The position numbers were made by a program, and so were the translations under genes. This document shows, in pieces, positions 1 through 8,716 of a DNA stretch of 64,000 nucleotides (position 1 is its first letter; each line of letters begins with the position of its first letter). Origin of the DNA: Caulobacter vibrioides (GTDB taxonomy: Bacteria > Pseudomonadota > Alphaproteobacteria > Caulobacterales > Caulobacteraceae); assembly GCF_002310375.3 (NCBI RefSeq), contig NZ_CP023315.3, positions 3,100,001 through 3,164,000 of the forward strand, read 5' to 3'. The notes under the pieces were generated by a model. The model did not search any database, had not been told where the DNA came from, and worked only from the letters and a program-made list of their open reading frames with translations.

Positions 1-131
1 ACGAACCGGTTGGCCATCACATTGGTCGCCAGGGGTCCGATCCTGGGCAGGTAGCGATAGGCGGTCAGGGCGACCAGGAGGCTGAGGATCATCATCAGCA
101 TCCAGGCGGGACGGGTCAGGATTTTCGGCAT
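1..131 (-). CDS. N-terminal fragment of a predicted membrane protein (possibly DUF2306)
   Basis: The gene reads leftwards off the window edge, so only the first 43 codons are visible, starting at the ATG whose complement is at 129-131. The fragment begins MPKILTRPAW and has a hydrophobic stretch (residues 10-24) that looks like a first transmembrane helix, followed by a YRYLP motif. This resembles the start of DUF2306 membrane proteins, which I recall sometimes lying next to LytTR regulators like the one diverging from it here. The family call is an inference from very little sequence; that a gene starts here is better supported. Confidence 0.5.
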   Translation of the reverse strand, partial: MPKILTRPAWMLMMILSLLVALTAYRYLPRIGPLATNVMANRF

Positions 132-238
132 GGTGGGGCTCCGGTTCGAGCCGAGATTGCAAGGGCCGCGACGCCGCGCTACGCCAACCGCGTGAGCGGC
201 GCCTATTCTGCGCGAACGGCGCCAGGGGCGGATGATTG

Positions 239-1006
239 ATGACTTCGACGGATCGCCGGGGCGCGCTGCAGCGCCTGGCTATCGACATCCTGCTGCTGAC
301 CGCGCTGGGTCTGGTGCTGGGCGTGCTGTCGCCTTTCGGCACCGCGCAGCTGTCTCCCGCAGAGCGCTTCATCTACTGGCTGCTGTCGATCGTCGGCGGC
401 GGCCTGATCGGCGTGGCGGTCGACGAGGGGCTGGGACGCCGGATCGACGGCTTCGCGCGCCGCCTCGTCTTGGTGACCACGGTCATGACCCCGGTGGTCG
501 TCGTCTGGGTGGCGCTGATCGAAATGATCTTCGGCCATGAGGCGTTCCGGCTGCCGCCGATGCTGTGGTTTCGCGTCTGGGTGATCAGCGGCCTGGTCAT
601 GACCGTGCGGATCCTGGCCTGGCGAAAGCCGGCCGCGCCCGCCCCGACGGTCGAGACCCGGGTCGTCGTGGCCCCGCCCCTGCCCGAGGCCGAGGCCGCG
701 TTCCGCCAGCGCCTGTCGGCCAAGCGACGCGCGGCCCGGCTGATCGCCGTCGAGGCCCATGACCACTATCTGCGGGTCCATACCGATGCGGGCGTCGAGC
801 TTCTGACCCTGCGGTTCTCGGACGCGCTCGCCGAGCTGTCCGGCGCCCACGGCTTCCAGACCCATCGCTCCTGGTGGGTGGCCGGCGAGGCGATCGAGGC
901 GGCGCAGTGGCGGCGCGGCGCGGGCGAGCTGACGCTCACCGGCGGGCTGGTCGCTCCCGTCAGCCGACGACACGCCCCTATCCTGCGGGCGGCCGGCTGG
1001 CTTTAG
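239..1006 (+). CDS. Membrane-anchored LytTR-type transcriptional regulator
   Basis: This 255-residue protein has about four hydrophobic segments in its first 130 residues (the first holds ILLLTALGLVLGVL) and a C-terminal LytTR DNA-binding domain from about residue 155. The domain shows the typical order: the VEAHDHYLRVHT strand, an LRFSDAL segment and an FQTHRSWWV recognition region. LytTR domains bind direct-repeat DNA sites; joined to membrane helices they are thought to sense membrane or exogenous signals. A TTG at 236 is an alternative start, but the ATG at 239 is preferred. It is divergent from the clipped membrane gene at 1-131, a likely partner or target. Its last 29 bases overlap the end of the convergent patatin gene. 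Confidence 0.85.
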   Translation: MTSTDRRGALQRLAIDILLLTALGLVLGVLSPFGTAQLSPAERFIYWLLSIVGGGLIGVAVDEGLGRRIDGFARRLVLVTTVMTPVVVVWVALIEMIFGHEAFRLPPMLWFRVWVISGLVMTVRILAWRKPAAPAPTVETRVVVAPPLPEAEAAFRQRLSAKRRAARLIAVEAHDHYLRVHTDAGVELLTLRFSDALAELSGAHGFQTHRSWWVAGEAIEAAQWRRGAGELTLTGGLVAPVSRRHAPILRAAGWL

Positions 1007-2171
1007 TGTCGCCCGACGGCTGAGTGTCGTGCGCCGGATCGGCCGGCGCCGCCCACGCGCCGCCGGACTTGCCCAGGTCATAGCCCAGGGTGAACAGCGC
1101 CCGCCGCCCCTCCGACGCGAAGTCCAGCCCCGAGAAGTCGCCCTTGGCGTCGTCGGGAATGGCCGTGTAGCGGAACACCCCGCCGTTGCGCCGGGTGAAG
1201 GCGGCGTTGGCCGTCAGGTGGGTGCGCATCTGGGCCTTGTTCATGGCGATCCACGAGCGGCCCAGGATCGACAGGGTGTCGCCCTTGGTGAAGCCAAAGC
1301 CGCCGTCGATCTGGCCGTTGACGATCACCGACACCTCGCCGGGCCCGGTCTGGTCGCGTCCCGGCAGGATCGACAGCAGCAGGGTCTCGGGCGCGACGAA
1401 GAACGGGGTGGTGACGCTGCCGTCGACATGCATCTCCGAGAGCCGGCGATTGGAGCCCTCGACCTCGATCAGGCTGGGCGGGAAGACGCCGGGGATGCTG
1501 GCCGAGGCGACCAGCACGTCGCGAAACAGCTGCAGGGCCGCCGCGTCGCCGCGCGAGGCGATGGCCCCCATGTCCCAGATCATCGCCTCTTCGGTGTCGA
1601 GATTGGTGGTGGCGATCATCAGCCGCCGGCCCTTGGCGTGCTCGATGGCCACCGCATAGAGCAGCGGCGGGTCGACATATTTGGCCACCAGGTCGCGCAG
1701 GGCGTTGTTGCGGAAGATGCTGGGCGTGAAGAACAGGTCCAGGCCCCGCCGCTCCAGGATGCGATCGGCGGCCTGGCTGGTGTAGGCCTCGGTCAGGCGG
1801 CGATCCCAGTCCTTGCCCAGATAGGCGAAGGGCGCGGTCAGGGCGCCGGTCGAGACGCCGGTGACGATGTCGAAGTCGGGGCGGTTCCCCGCCGCCGTCC
1901 AGCCGACCAGCACGCCCGCGCCATAGGCTCCGTTCGAGCCGCCGCCCGAGATGGCCAGCACATTGACCTTGCGCCCGGCGGTGTGGCTGTGGACGTCCTT
2001 CGCGAAGCTGAGGCCGGCGGCGGCGTCGGCGGCGCTGAAGCGAACGTCGGAGAGCCCGCTCGGCGCGACGGCGCCGAGGTCCTGGGCCGTAAAGGCCTCG
2101 CGCGACACCGTCCCGCAGGCCGACAGCAGCAGGCCCGCCATCACGACGGCCAGGACGCGAAAGCCCCGCAT
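978..2171 (-). CDS. Patatin-like phospholipase lipoprotein
   Basis: A 397-residue patatin-family acyl hydrolase. The N-terminus is a lipoprotein signal peptide with the lipobox LLSAC (Cys19), so the enzyme is probably anchored in the cell envelope. The oxyanion-hole glycine loop GGGSNGAYGAG lies at about residues 76-86, the nucleophile Ser107 is in GVSTG, and the catalytic Asp250 is in the DGS motif, completing the Ser-Asp dyad. The family cleaves acyl chains from phospholipids or related lipids; the substrate here cannot be read. The gene ends inside the 3' end of the convergent LytTR gene. A repeat-rich gap separates it from the cold-shock gene upstream. Confidence 0.9.
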   Translation of the reverse strand: MRGFRVLAVVMAGLLLSACGTVSREAFTAQDLGAVAPSGLSDVRFSAADAAAGLSFAKDVHSHTAGRKVNVLAISGGGSNGAYGAGVLVGWTAAGNRPDFDIVTGVSTGALTAPFAYLGKDWDRRLTEAYTSQAADRILERRGLDLFFTPSIFRNNALRDLVAKYVDPPLLYAVAIEHAKGRRLMIATTNLDTEEAMIWDMGAIASRGDAAALQLFRDVLVASASIPGVFPPSLIEVEGSNRRLSEMHVDGSVTTPFFVAPETLLLSILPGRDQTGPGEVSVIVNGQIDGGFGFTKGDTLSILGRSWIAMNKAQMRTHLTANAAFTRRNGGVFRYTAIPDDAKGDFSGLDFASEGRRALFTLGYDLGKSGGAWAAPADPAHDTQPSGDTKASRPPAG

Positions 2172-2255
2172 GGAAAGCGTCTCCGAAAAGGCTGGCTGAG
2201 CATTAGCCGCACTGCGCCTTCAAGGGAATTGTCGGGCGGCGGAAAACGTCAGGGG

Positions 2256-2383
2256 CGTCCTCGCCCTTCGACAAGCTCAGGGTGAGGACGACTGTCGGCC
2301 CCGGCTCGCACAAAATCCTCATCCTGAGCTTGTCCCCCGGGACCGACCGGAGGTCGGCCCGAGGATAAACTCCGGACGAGGAT
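2256..2383. repeat. Inverted intergenic repeat (caagctcaggrtgagg type)
   Basis: The 319-base gap between the patatin and cold-shock genes holds this repeat and a terminator. The word ttcgacaagctcagggtgag near 2270 is matched inverted near 2320 by cctcatcctgagcttgtc. Words of this type recur in alphaproteobacterial intergenic DNA and are not coding. I see no gene in the gap. Confidence 0.6.
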
Positions 2384-2423
2384 TTCCATCCGGACCAGCG
2401 CCCGCACGCAACGCGAACACCCC

Positions 2424-2458
2424 CAAACGAAAACAGGCCGGCGCAAGCGCCGGCCTGT
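2424..2458 (-). terminator. Rho-independent terminator of the cold-shock gene
   Basis: An 11-base perfect stem (acaggccggcg / cgccggcctgt) with a four-base loop is followed, on the minus strand, by TTTCGTTT. It lies about 30 bases after the cold-shock stop codon. Confidence 0.85.
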
Positions 2459-2490
2459 CGTCTTTAGAACCCGTGGGCTCGCTGCGGGCT

Positions 2491-2700
2491 TTACGCCGCT
2501 TGCAGCTGGCCGGCCGAGGTCTTGCCGCTGCGGCGGTCGACTTCCGGCTCGTACGAGATCTTCTGGCCTTCGTTCAGCGAACCCAGGCCCGAGCGTTCAA
2601 CGGCCGAGATGTGGACGAAGATGTCCGAACCGCCGTTGTCGGGTTGGATGAAGCCGAAGCCCTTGGTGGAGTTGAACCACTTCACGGTTCCAGTCGCCAT
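2491..2700 (-). CDS. CspA-family cold-shock protein
   Basis: A 69-residue single cold-shock domain, the usual length for this family. The start at [10 protein letters not shown] is chosen over an upstream in-frame codon because it matches the family N-terminus and is preceded by AAGGAA. Both RNA-binding motifs are present: RNP1-like KGFGFIQ and RNP2-like DIFVHIS. Such proteins bind single-stranded RNA and DNA as chaperones, melting mRNA structure in the cold or in stationary phase. The gene is monocistronic with a strong terminator. Confidence 0.95.
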   Translation of the reverse strand: MATGTVKWFNSTKGFGFIQPDNGGSDIFVHISAVERSGLGSLNEGQKISYEPEVDRRSGKTSAGQLQAA

Positions 2701-3041
2701 GGGGATGTTCCTTGTAGGCATAGGTGTTCGTCGTCCGGAACGCCCGGTCGACGATCAAATTTCGTTGGAAGTCGGTAGGCGCGTCCGGCGCTCCCGGTCC
2801 GGGAGCAAGGAAAAGCAGGCCGAGCGGCAGCGAATTCGATACGACCATAAACACGATATTTCTGGGGATATCAAGAAAAATACCGCCTGACGACTTTTCA
2901 GCTATTTCTCCAGATCGCGAATTCTATCGAGAATATCTTGCAGGCGCGCGCCCGCATCCCGCCCGCGCTGAAACCTTAAGGGCCTTGCCAGACTCCTTTT
3001 TGCAATTCATTCTCAACTGCATCATCGCGAAGGAGACGACG
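2701..3041. other. Non-coding interval upstream of the cold-shock gene
   Basis: This 341-base interval holds the leader and promoter of the cold-shock gene (minus strand) and those of the small plus-strand gene at 3042. Its middle (about 2820-2930) is richer in A and T than its surroundings, as expected for promoters. No coding signal, known motif or RNA family could be recognised; a long structured leader is common for cold-shock mRNAs but is not demonstrable by eye. Confidence 0.4.
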
Positions 3042-3194
3042 ATGGTTCTGAGAATGACGGGCGCCAGCTGGCTGGCCGCGATGATGCGGGTCGAGCGCGA
3101 GGAGAGCGGCGAACTGAACGACGACGCCTGGCTGCTGTTCGGCCCCAGCGACCCGGCGGTGGTCGAGCCCCGGGAGCCGTCTTCGGACGACTAG
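3042..3194 (+). CDS. Small acidic hypothetical protein
   Basis: A 50-codon frame starting at an ATG preceded at good distance by GAAGGAGA, a strong Shine-Dalgarno sequence, which is the main reason to accept it. The product starts with an amphipathic stretch (MVLRMTGASWLAAMMRVERE) and ends in an acidic, proline-containing tail. No family is recognised. Codon use has the high third-position GC of its neighbours. Confidence 0.5.
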   Translation: MVLRMTGASWLAAMMRVEREESGELNDDAWLLFGPSDPAVVEPREPSSDD

Positions 3195-3261
3195 GGCTTT
3201 CTCCGATCAGCATGAGGCGGTGATCGGATCGAAGAACGCCCTAAACTACTGAAAGAGAGCC

Positions 3262-5043
3262 CTACCCCGTGAACGGCCAGAACCAGGCGATCAGCCACGG
3301 CGCGACCAACAGGATCAGGATCGTCAGCGGCGCGCCCAGCCGCGCATAGTCGCCGAAGCGATAGCCGCCGGGCCCCAGCACCAGCGTGTTGCACTGGTGG
3401 CCGACCGGGGTGAGGAAATCACAGCCCGCGCCGACCGCCACGGCCATCAGGAACGGATCGGGCGACAGGCCCAGCCGCTGGGCCACGCCCATGCCGATCG
3501 GCGCGGCGATCAGCACGGTGGCGGCGTTGTTCAGGAACGGCGTCGCGGCCATGGCCACCGCCATCATCGCCGTCAGGGTGGCGATCGGGGGCAAGCCGTG
3601 GAAGGCGCCCGACAGCCAGCTGGCGATCAGGTCGGCGCCGCCGGTCTTCTGCACCGTGTCGCTGACCGGAATCAGCGCGGCCACCAGCACCAGCACCGGC
3701 GCCTCGAGCGCCGCGTAGGCCTCGCGCATGCGCAGGGCGCCGCAAGCCACGACCAGCACCGCCGCGCCGAAGAAGCCGCCGGCCACCGGCACGACGCCGG
3801 TCGCGACCAGAGCCATGGCCACGGCCAGGATGATCACCGGCAGCAGGGCGTGACGCACCCCGCCCAGCCGCACCTCGCGCTCGGCCAGGGGCAACAGGCC
3901 CAGGGCCTGCAGCGCCGCCGGCAGCGACTGCTCGCTCCCCTGCAGGACGAGAATGTCGCCCGCCCGCAGACGGATGGTCGCCAGGCGTCCGGTCATCCGA
4001 TGGCCGCTGCGCGAAACGCCCAGCAGGTTGACGCCATGGACGTGGCTGAGGGTCAGGCTGCGGGCGGACTCGCCGATCAGGTCGCTTTCGCCGCCGATCA
4101 CCGCCTCGACCACCCGCACCTCGTCGGTCGGCTCGCTCATCGCCACCGGCCGATCGGCGTCGCTGAGCCGCAGCTTGGCCGCGACGATCAGCTGGTTGAG
4201 TTCCTGCTGCTCGCCCTCCAGCAGGAGGATGTCGCCCGGATGGATCTTCAGGTTGGAGTGCGGCGACTCCAGCCGCTTACGGCCACGCAGGATGGCGATC
4301 ACCGACACCGCGCCGTCGGCGGCCTTCTTCAGCGCGCCGACGGTGTTGGCGTGAAAGCTCCAGTCGTCGGGGACGGCGACCTCGGTGACATAGGCCTTGG
4401 CGGCCAGGGCCGCGTCGACATCGATCGCCGCCTGGCGCGAGCGGGGCAGCAGGCGGTAGCCCACCGTCAGATAGGCGATGGCGATCAGAGTCAGGATCCC
4501 GCCGACCGGCAGGAAGTCGAACATCTTGAACGGCTCGCCCAACGCTTCCTGGCGCACCTCCGAGACGATGATGTTGGGCGAGGTGCCGACCAGCACCGCC
4601 AAGCCGCCGACCAGGGAGGCGAACGCCATCGGCATCAGCAGGCGGCCGGGCGACACGCCGGTGCGCTTGGCGATCTGCAGGGCGCTGGGCATCATCAGGG
4701 CCAGGGCCCCGACATTCTTGGTGGCCATCGACAGCACCGCCGTCGCGCCGGCCAGCACGGGAACCTGGCTGCGCTCGTCCTTCAGCTTGGGCAGCAGCGG
4801 GGCCATGACCATGTCGACGAAGCCGCTGCGGGCCACGGCGGCGGACAGCACCAGGGCGCTGGCGATGATGATGACGATGTCGTTGGCGAAGCCGTCGAAC
4901 GCGGCCTTCACCGGGATCAGGCCCAGCGCCATGCCGGCGGCCAGCGCGGCCAGGGCGATCAGGTCATAACGCCACCGCCCCCAGATGAAGGCGATCACGG
5001 TCGCGCCGATCAGCGCGAAGGCCAGGCTCTGCTGCAATGTCAC
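3262..5043 (-). CDS. SLC13-type permease with two RCK_C (TrkA-C) domains
   Basis: A 593-residue inner-membrane transporter of the SLC13/DASS type. Hydrophobic helices fill about residues 1-200 and 395-593. Between them lies a soluble insert with two TrkA-C-like modules, seen as HPGDILLLEGE and RAGDILVLQGS. This split layout is typical of bacterial anion permeases often annotated for sulfate, dicarboxylate or citrate; the substrate cannot be read. The C-terminal half has the conserved NNAATVLIAAPI and TPVGHQCNTLV segments. The GTG start gives MTLQQSLAFAL directly before the first helix. It stands alone in its transcription direction. Confidence 0.88.
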   Translation of the reverse strand: MTLQQSLAFALIGATVIAFIWGRWRYDLIALAALAAGMALGLIPVKAAFDGFANDIVIIIASALVLSAAVARSGFVDMVMAPLLPKLKDERSQVPVLAGATAVLSMATKNVGALALMMPSALQIAKRTGVSPGRLLMPMAFASLVGGLAVLVGTSPNIIVSEVRQEALGEPFKMFDFLPVGGILTLIAIAYLTVGYRLLPRSRQAAIDVDAALAAKAYVTEVAVPDDWSFHANTVGALKKAADGAVSVIAILRGRKRLESPHSNLKIHPGDILLLEGEQQELNQLIVAAKLRLSDADRPVAMSEPTDEVRVVEAVIGGESDLIGESARSLTLSHVHGVNLLGVSRSGHRMTGRLATIRLRAGDILVLQGSEQSLPAALQALGLLPLAEREVRLGGVRHALLPVIILAVAMALVATGVVPVAGGFFGAAVLVVACGALRMREAYAALEAPVLVLVAALIPVSDTVQKTGGADLIASWLSGAFHGLPPIATLTAMMAVAMAATPFLNNAATVLIAAPIGMGVAQRLGLSPDPFLMAVAVGAGCDFLTPVGHQCNTLVLGPGGYRFGDYARLGAPLTILILLVAPWLIAWFWPFTG

Positions 5044-5183
5044 GAAACGGGTTCCCCGAAGCTACGCCTCCGGGAAACGAGCGAGGCCGAAACGGGTTCA
5101 GCGGGATTTGGCGGGGGGGCGAAGGTCGGGTTTCTGGATCGGTCCTTAGGGCCGCTTTCGACCCTGAGGGGACAGTTCGAAAA

Positions 5184-5292
5184 TCCTCCCCCCAAGGGGG
5201 AGGAGGCCGAAGGCCGGAGGGGGAAGTTCTGCCGAGCCGGCTTCTTCCCCCTCCGTCGGCTTCGCCGACACCTCCCCCGCTAGGGGGAGGAT
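5184..5292. repeat. G/C-tract intergenic palindrome, type A, copy 1
   Basis: The 305-base gap between the permease and pgsA holds this element. Its ends are tcctcccccc and gggggaggat. Inside are a further inverted pair (ggagggggaag / cttccccctcc) and two short hairpins (gccgaaggc and gtcggcttcgccgac). Near-identical copies are at 17391-17500 and, more divergently, 27674-27793. No coding sense. Confidence 0.85.
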
Positions 5293-5348
5293 TGGTCCGC
5301 TCACCACTCGTAGCGGCCTACGGCGAGGTCCGCTTCTGACCCTTACCC

Positions 5349-5966
5349 CTAGACCAGCGCTTTGCGGGCTGCTTCCCAGTATTGCGCGCCGGTGACCAGG
5401 GTCACGGCGGTGGCCAGCCACAGCAGGCCGTGGGCGACCAGCGTGAAGCCGCCCACCAGGCTAGGCTCGGGCGGAAGGTCGAAGGCGCTCCACGAGGCCA
5501 GGATCATCTCGGCGCCGATCGCCACCAGCTGCAGGGTGGTCTTCCACTTGGCCAGCAGCGTGACCGGCAGCTTGACGCCCTTGCCGGCCCCGACCTCGCG
5601 CAGGGCGCTGACGGTGAATTCGCGGAACAGGATCAGGCCGGCCGGCAGCACGACCATGGCGTTGGGACCCAGGGCCATCAGGCCCAGGAGCGCGCCGCAG
5701 ACCAGGATCTTGTCGCCGATCGGGTCGAGGATCGCGCCCCAGACGCTGACCGCGTCCAGCTTGCGCGCCAGCCAGCCGTCGACGAAGTCGGTCACCGCGG
5801 CCACCACGAAGGCGTAGAAGGCCCAGCGCTCGAGGCGAAACTGGGTCTCGGCCGTCAGCTGTTCGCTCACATACGGCACGGCCCCGGCCGCCGCCGCCAG
5901 GGCGATGAACATGAACAACGCCATCACGAGGCGCGAGCTGGTCAGGATGTTGGGCAACGCTTTCAT
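5349..5966 (-). CDS. pgsA: CDP-diacylglycerol--glycerol-3-phosphate 3-phosphatidyltransferase
   Basis: A 205-residue integral membrane enzyme making phosphatidylglycerophosphate from CDP-diacylglycerol and glycerol-3-phosphate, the committed step to phosphatidylglycerol and cardiolipin. The CDP-alcohol phosphotransferase signature is complete: DFVDGWLAR followed by GAILDPIGDK, giving the metal-binding aspartates. The start is set at MKALPNILTSSRL, the conserved PgsA N-terminus, rather than the longer upstream frame. At least four further hydrophobic helices follow. It is divergent from the sensor kinase at 6038 with a 71-base gap that must hold both promoters. Confidence 0.93.
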   Translation of the reverse strand: MKALPNILTSSRLVMALFMFIALAAAAGAVPYVSEQLTAETQFRLERWAFYAFVVAAVTDFVDGWLARKLDAVSVWGAILDPIGDKILVCGALLGLMALGPNAMVVLPAGLILFREFTVSALREVGAGKGVKLPVTLLAKWKTTLQLVAIGAEMILASWSAFDLPPEPSLVGGFTLVAHGLLWLATAVTLVTGAQYWEAARKALV

Positions 5967-6037
5967 GCGGGTTTCATAACGCACAAAACGGGCAAAGGGA
6001 TACCGGGCGCGCACCGGCTTCGCCGCAGTTAGCCGAG

Positions 6038-7801
6038 ATGACGGATTTTTCGGACGCCGGACGCGACGCCCTCGGATATACAAAGCTGGAGAGCGATGCG
6101 GCGCTCTTGTCGACGCGGGCGCACCCCGGCATGCCAGGGCTCGGAACGGCGGAACACGGTCTGCGCCAGGGCGTCAGCTCGGTGCGCGGCCGCCTTGTGC
6201 TTCTGACCGTAAGCCTGCTGATTCCGGCCCTGCTGGCGATGGGGTTCCTGCTGGCCAGCGCCGACCGCGAGTCGCGCGGGCGTCTTTATCAGCAGTTGGT
6301 GACCACCGGCCGGGCCCTGAACGGCGCCGTTGACCGCCAGGCCGCCACCGGCGTCTCGGTGGCCGAAACCCTGGCCACCGACCAGGCCCTGATCGACGGC
6401 GACTGGGCCGCCTTCCACGCCCGGGCGCGCCGCGCCATGGAGCGCCGCTCCGGCTGGATCGTGGTGGCCGACGCCAACGGCCAGCAGGTCATCAACACGC
6501 TGGTGCCTTACGGAAACCCTCTGCCCCGCATCCAGCGCACGCGTGAGGAGACCGAAGCCTTCTCGGCGGGCCGCAACAAGGTCTCGGACCTTCTGAACGG
6601 CCCGGTCGCCGGCAAGCCGGTGATCACCGTCGGCACGCCGATCACGGTGAAGGGGCAGTTCTATGTACTGTCCTATGTCGTGGAATCGGCCTCGTTCGCC
6701 TCGGTGTTCCGCCAGCAGCGCGTGCCGGACAGCTGGGTGGCGACCCTGCTCGACAACAAGCAGCGCGTCATCGTCCGCTCGCGGCTGAACGAGAAATTCA
6801 CCGGCGCCCAGGCCTCGGCCGACATGACCGAGAACCTGCGCCACTCCACCGAGGGGGTGAACAAGAGCGTCTCGCTGGAAGGCGTGCCGACCATGGTCGC
6901 CTATACCCGCTCGCCCCAGACCGGCTGGACCCTGGTGGTGGCCATTCCGCGCAAGGAGCTGGCCAGCACGGTGAACCGCTCGGTGGCGGTGGGAACCGGG
7001 GTCTTCCTGCTGCTGCTGGTGCTGGGGGTCTGGCTGTCGCTGGTCTATTCGCGACGCATCAACCGCGACATGCGGCGGCTGGTGCAGGACGCCTCGGCGA
7101 TCGGACGGGGCGAGACGTTGCGGCCCGCCCCGCGCGACAGCCTGGAAGAGATCGCCGCCGTCCACGCCGCCCTGCTGACCGCCTCCGACGAGCTGAAGGC
7201 CCGGGAAGAGCGGCAGGGCGTGATGATCAACGAGCTGAACCACCGGGTGAAGAACACCCTGGCCACGGTGCAGGCCCTGGCCCGGCAGACCTTCGCCAAG
7301 GTCGACGGCGCGCCGCTGAGCGTCTTCACCGACCGCCTGATCGCCCTGTCCGGCGCCCACGACCTCTTGACCCGCACCGGCTGGCGCGAGGCCGACATGG
7401 CGGCCCTGGTGGCGGCCAGCCTCGGCGCGCACACCGACCGGGTGGACCGCGCGGGCCCGACCGTGGCGCTGGCGCCGCACACGGCGGTGGGCCTGTCGAT
7501 GGTGTTCCACGAACTGGCCACCAACAGCGCCAAGTATGGCGCGCTGTCGGTCCCGAACGGCCGGGCGGCCCTGACCTGGCGGCTCGATCCGGTGACCGAT
7601 GTGCTGTCGTTTGTCTGGCGCGACATCGGCGGGCCGCCGGTGACGCCGCCCACCGCCCCGGGCTTTGGCACGCGCCTGATCGAAAGCTCCATCCGGCGCG
7701 AGCAGAAGGGCCAGGCGCGGTTTGACTTCCAGCCCGAGGGCCTGGTGTTCGAGGCCTCGCTGCCGCTGCCCGAGGCGGTGCGCTGGAGCAATCCGGTCTG
7801 A
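6038..7801 (+). CDS. Membrane sensor histidine kinase, HWE-like
   Basis: A 587-residue kinase with a transmembrane helix at about residues 52-75, a periplasmic sensor region to about 310 resembling a Cache domain, a second helix at about 315-335, a HAMP-like linker and a cytoplasmic kinase. The phosphoacceptor is His402 in ELNHRVKNTLATVQ, and the N-box HELATNSAKYG starts at 491, both characteristic of HWE kinases. The third signature, W-x-E, reads W527-R-D529, with Asp for Glu. The family phosphorylates response regulators, often single-domain ones; none is adjacent. Its stop codon overlaps the start of the next gene by one base, implying translational coupling. Confidence 0.9.
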   Translation: MTDFSDAGRDALGYTKLESDAALLSTRAHPGMPGLGTAEHGLRQGVSSVRGRLVLLTVSLLIPALLAMGFLLASADRESRGRLYQQLVTTGRALNGAVDRQAATGVSVAETLATDQALIDGDWAAFHARARRAMERRSGWIVVADANGQQVINTLVPYGNPLPRIQRTREETEAFSAGRNKVSDLLNGPVAGKPVITVGTPITVKGQFYVLSYVVESASFASVFRQQRVPDSWVATLLDNKQRVIVRSRLNEKFTGAQASADMTENLRHSTEGVNKSVSLEGVPTMVAYTRSPQTGWTLVVAIPRKELASTVNRSVAVGTGVFLLLLVLGVWLSLVYSRRINRDMRRLVQDASAIGRGETLRPAPRDSLEEIAAVHAALLTASDELKAREERQGVMINELNHRVKNTLATVQALARQTFAKVDGAPLSVFTDRLIALSGAHDLLTRTGWREADMAALVAASLGAHTDRVDRAGPTVALAPHTAVGLSMVFHELATNSAKYGALSVPNGRAALTWRLDPVTDVLSFVWRDIGGPPVTPPTAPGFGTRLIESSIRREQKGQARFDFQPEGLVFEASLPLPEAVRWSNPV

Positions 7802-8706
7802 TGGTTCTGGCCTCGGTCGACACGACCGCCCTGCTGGCCGCGTTTATTCAGGACGAGCGCCTGCCGCCCACGTTCGCCGCCCTGGCGGAGCATCTGCATC
7901 TTCCCCTTGCGGCGCGTATCGCCAACTGGGCGCAAGCCCCCCGAGACCGGCCTCTGGTGGTCGGCGTGTGCGGTCCGCAAGGCTCGGGCAAGTCGACCCT
8001 GGCCCTGCTCCTGACGCGGCTGCTCAAGGCGCGGGGACGACGAACCGCCAACCTTTCGCTCGACGATCTCTACCTGCCGCGCGCCGCCCGAGAGCGCCTG
8101 GCCCGCGACGTCCACCCGCTGGTGAGAACGCGCGGGGTCCCCGGCACGCATGACCCGACGCTGGGCCTGGCGGTGCTGGACGCCTTGGCGAGGCCGGGTC
8201 GCACGCCGCTGCCCCGCTTCGACAAGGCCGCCGACGACCGTGCGCCCGAAGCGGACTGGCCCGTGTTCGAGGGACCGGCGGATGTCATCCTTCTGGAAGG
8301 CTGGTGCGTGGGCGCGCGGCCGCAGCCGCAAGAGCCCCTCGCCGCCCCGGTCAACGCCCTGGAAGCCGGCGAAGACCCCGATGGCGTCTGGCGCGGATAC
8401 GCCAACAACGCGCTCGCCGGCCCCTATCGCCCCCTCTTCAACCGCCTCGACCGCCTTGTGCTGCTGACCGCGCCGGACTTCGCCACCGTCCGCGCCTGGC
8501 GCGGCGAGCAAGAGGCCAAGCTGCGGGAGCGCCTGGCCGCCGAGGGCCGCGACGCGGCGCAGACGATGGACGACACCGCCCTCGACCGCTTCCTGGCGCA
8601 CTATCAGCGCCTGACCGAATGGATCGCTCAGGATCTGCCCAAACACGCCGATGTGACGGTCCGACTGGACGCCCACCGCTGGCCCATGGAAACGCACGGC
8701 CTATAG
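7801..8706 (+). CDS. P-loop kinase related to D-glycerate 3-kinase (GLYK type)
   Basis: A 301-residue P-loop phosphotransferase. The Walker A motif GPQGSGKST spans residues 58-66; a following SLDDLYLP segment and a VILLEGWCVG motif (Walker B-like) match the GLYK/Tda10 branch of the uridine-kinase-like family, whose plant members phosphorylate D-glycerate. Bacterial members are mostly uncharacterised, so the substrate is an inference. The start ATG overlaps the kinase stop (TGATG), and the next gene begins 10 bases after the stop, so all three likely form one transcript. Confidence 0.8.
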   Translation: MVLASVDTTALLAAFIQDERLPPTFAALAEHLHLPLAARIANWAQAPRDRPLVVGVCGPQGSGKSTLALLLTRLLKARGRRTANLSLDDLYLPRAARERLARDVHPLVRTRGVPGTHDPTLGLAVLDALARPGRTPLPRFDKAADDRAPEADWPVFEGPADVILLEGWCVGARPQPQEPLAAPVNALEAGEDPDGVWRGYANNALAGPYRPLFNRLDRLVLLTAPDFATVRAWRGEQEAKLRERLAAEGRDAAQTMDDTALDRFLAHYQRLTEWIAQDLPKHADVTVRLDAHRWPMETHGL

Positions 8707-8716
8707 TGGCCCGGTC

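Noticed and set aside
5184..5292. Possible CRISPR or tandem array in the repeat-rich gaps
   Set aside because: The elements are nested inverted repeats, dispersed one or two per gap, without regular spacers or cas genes.
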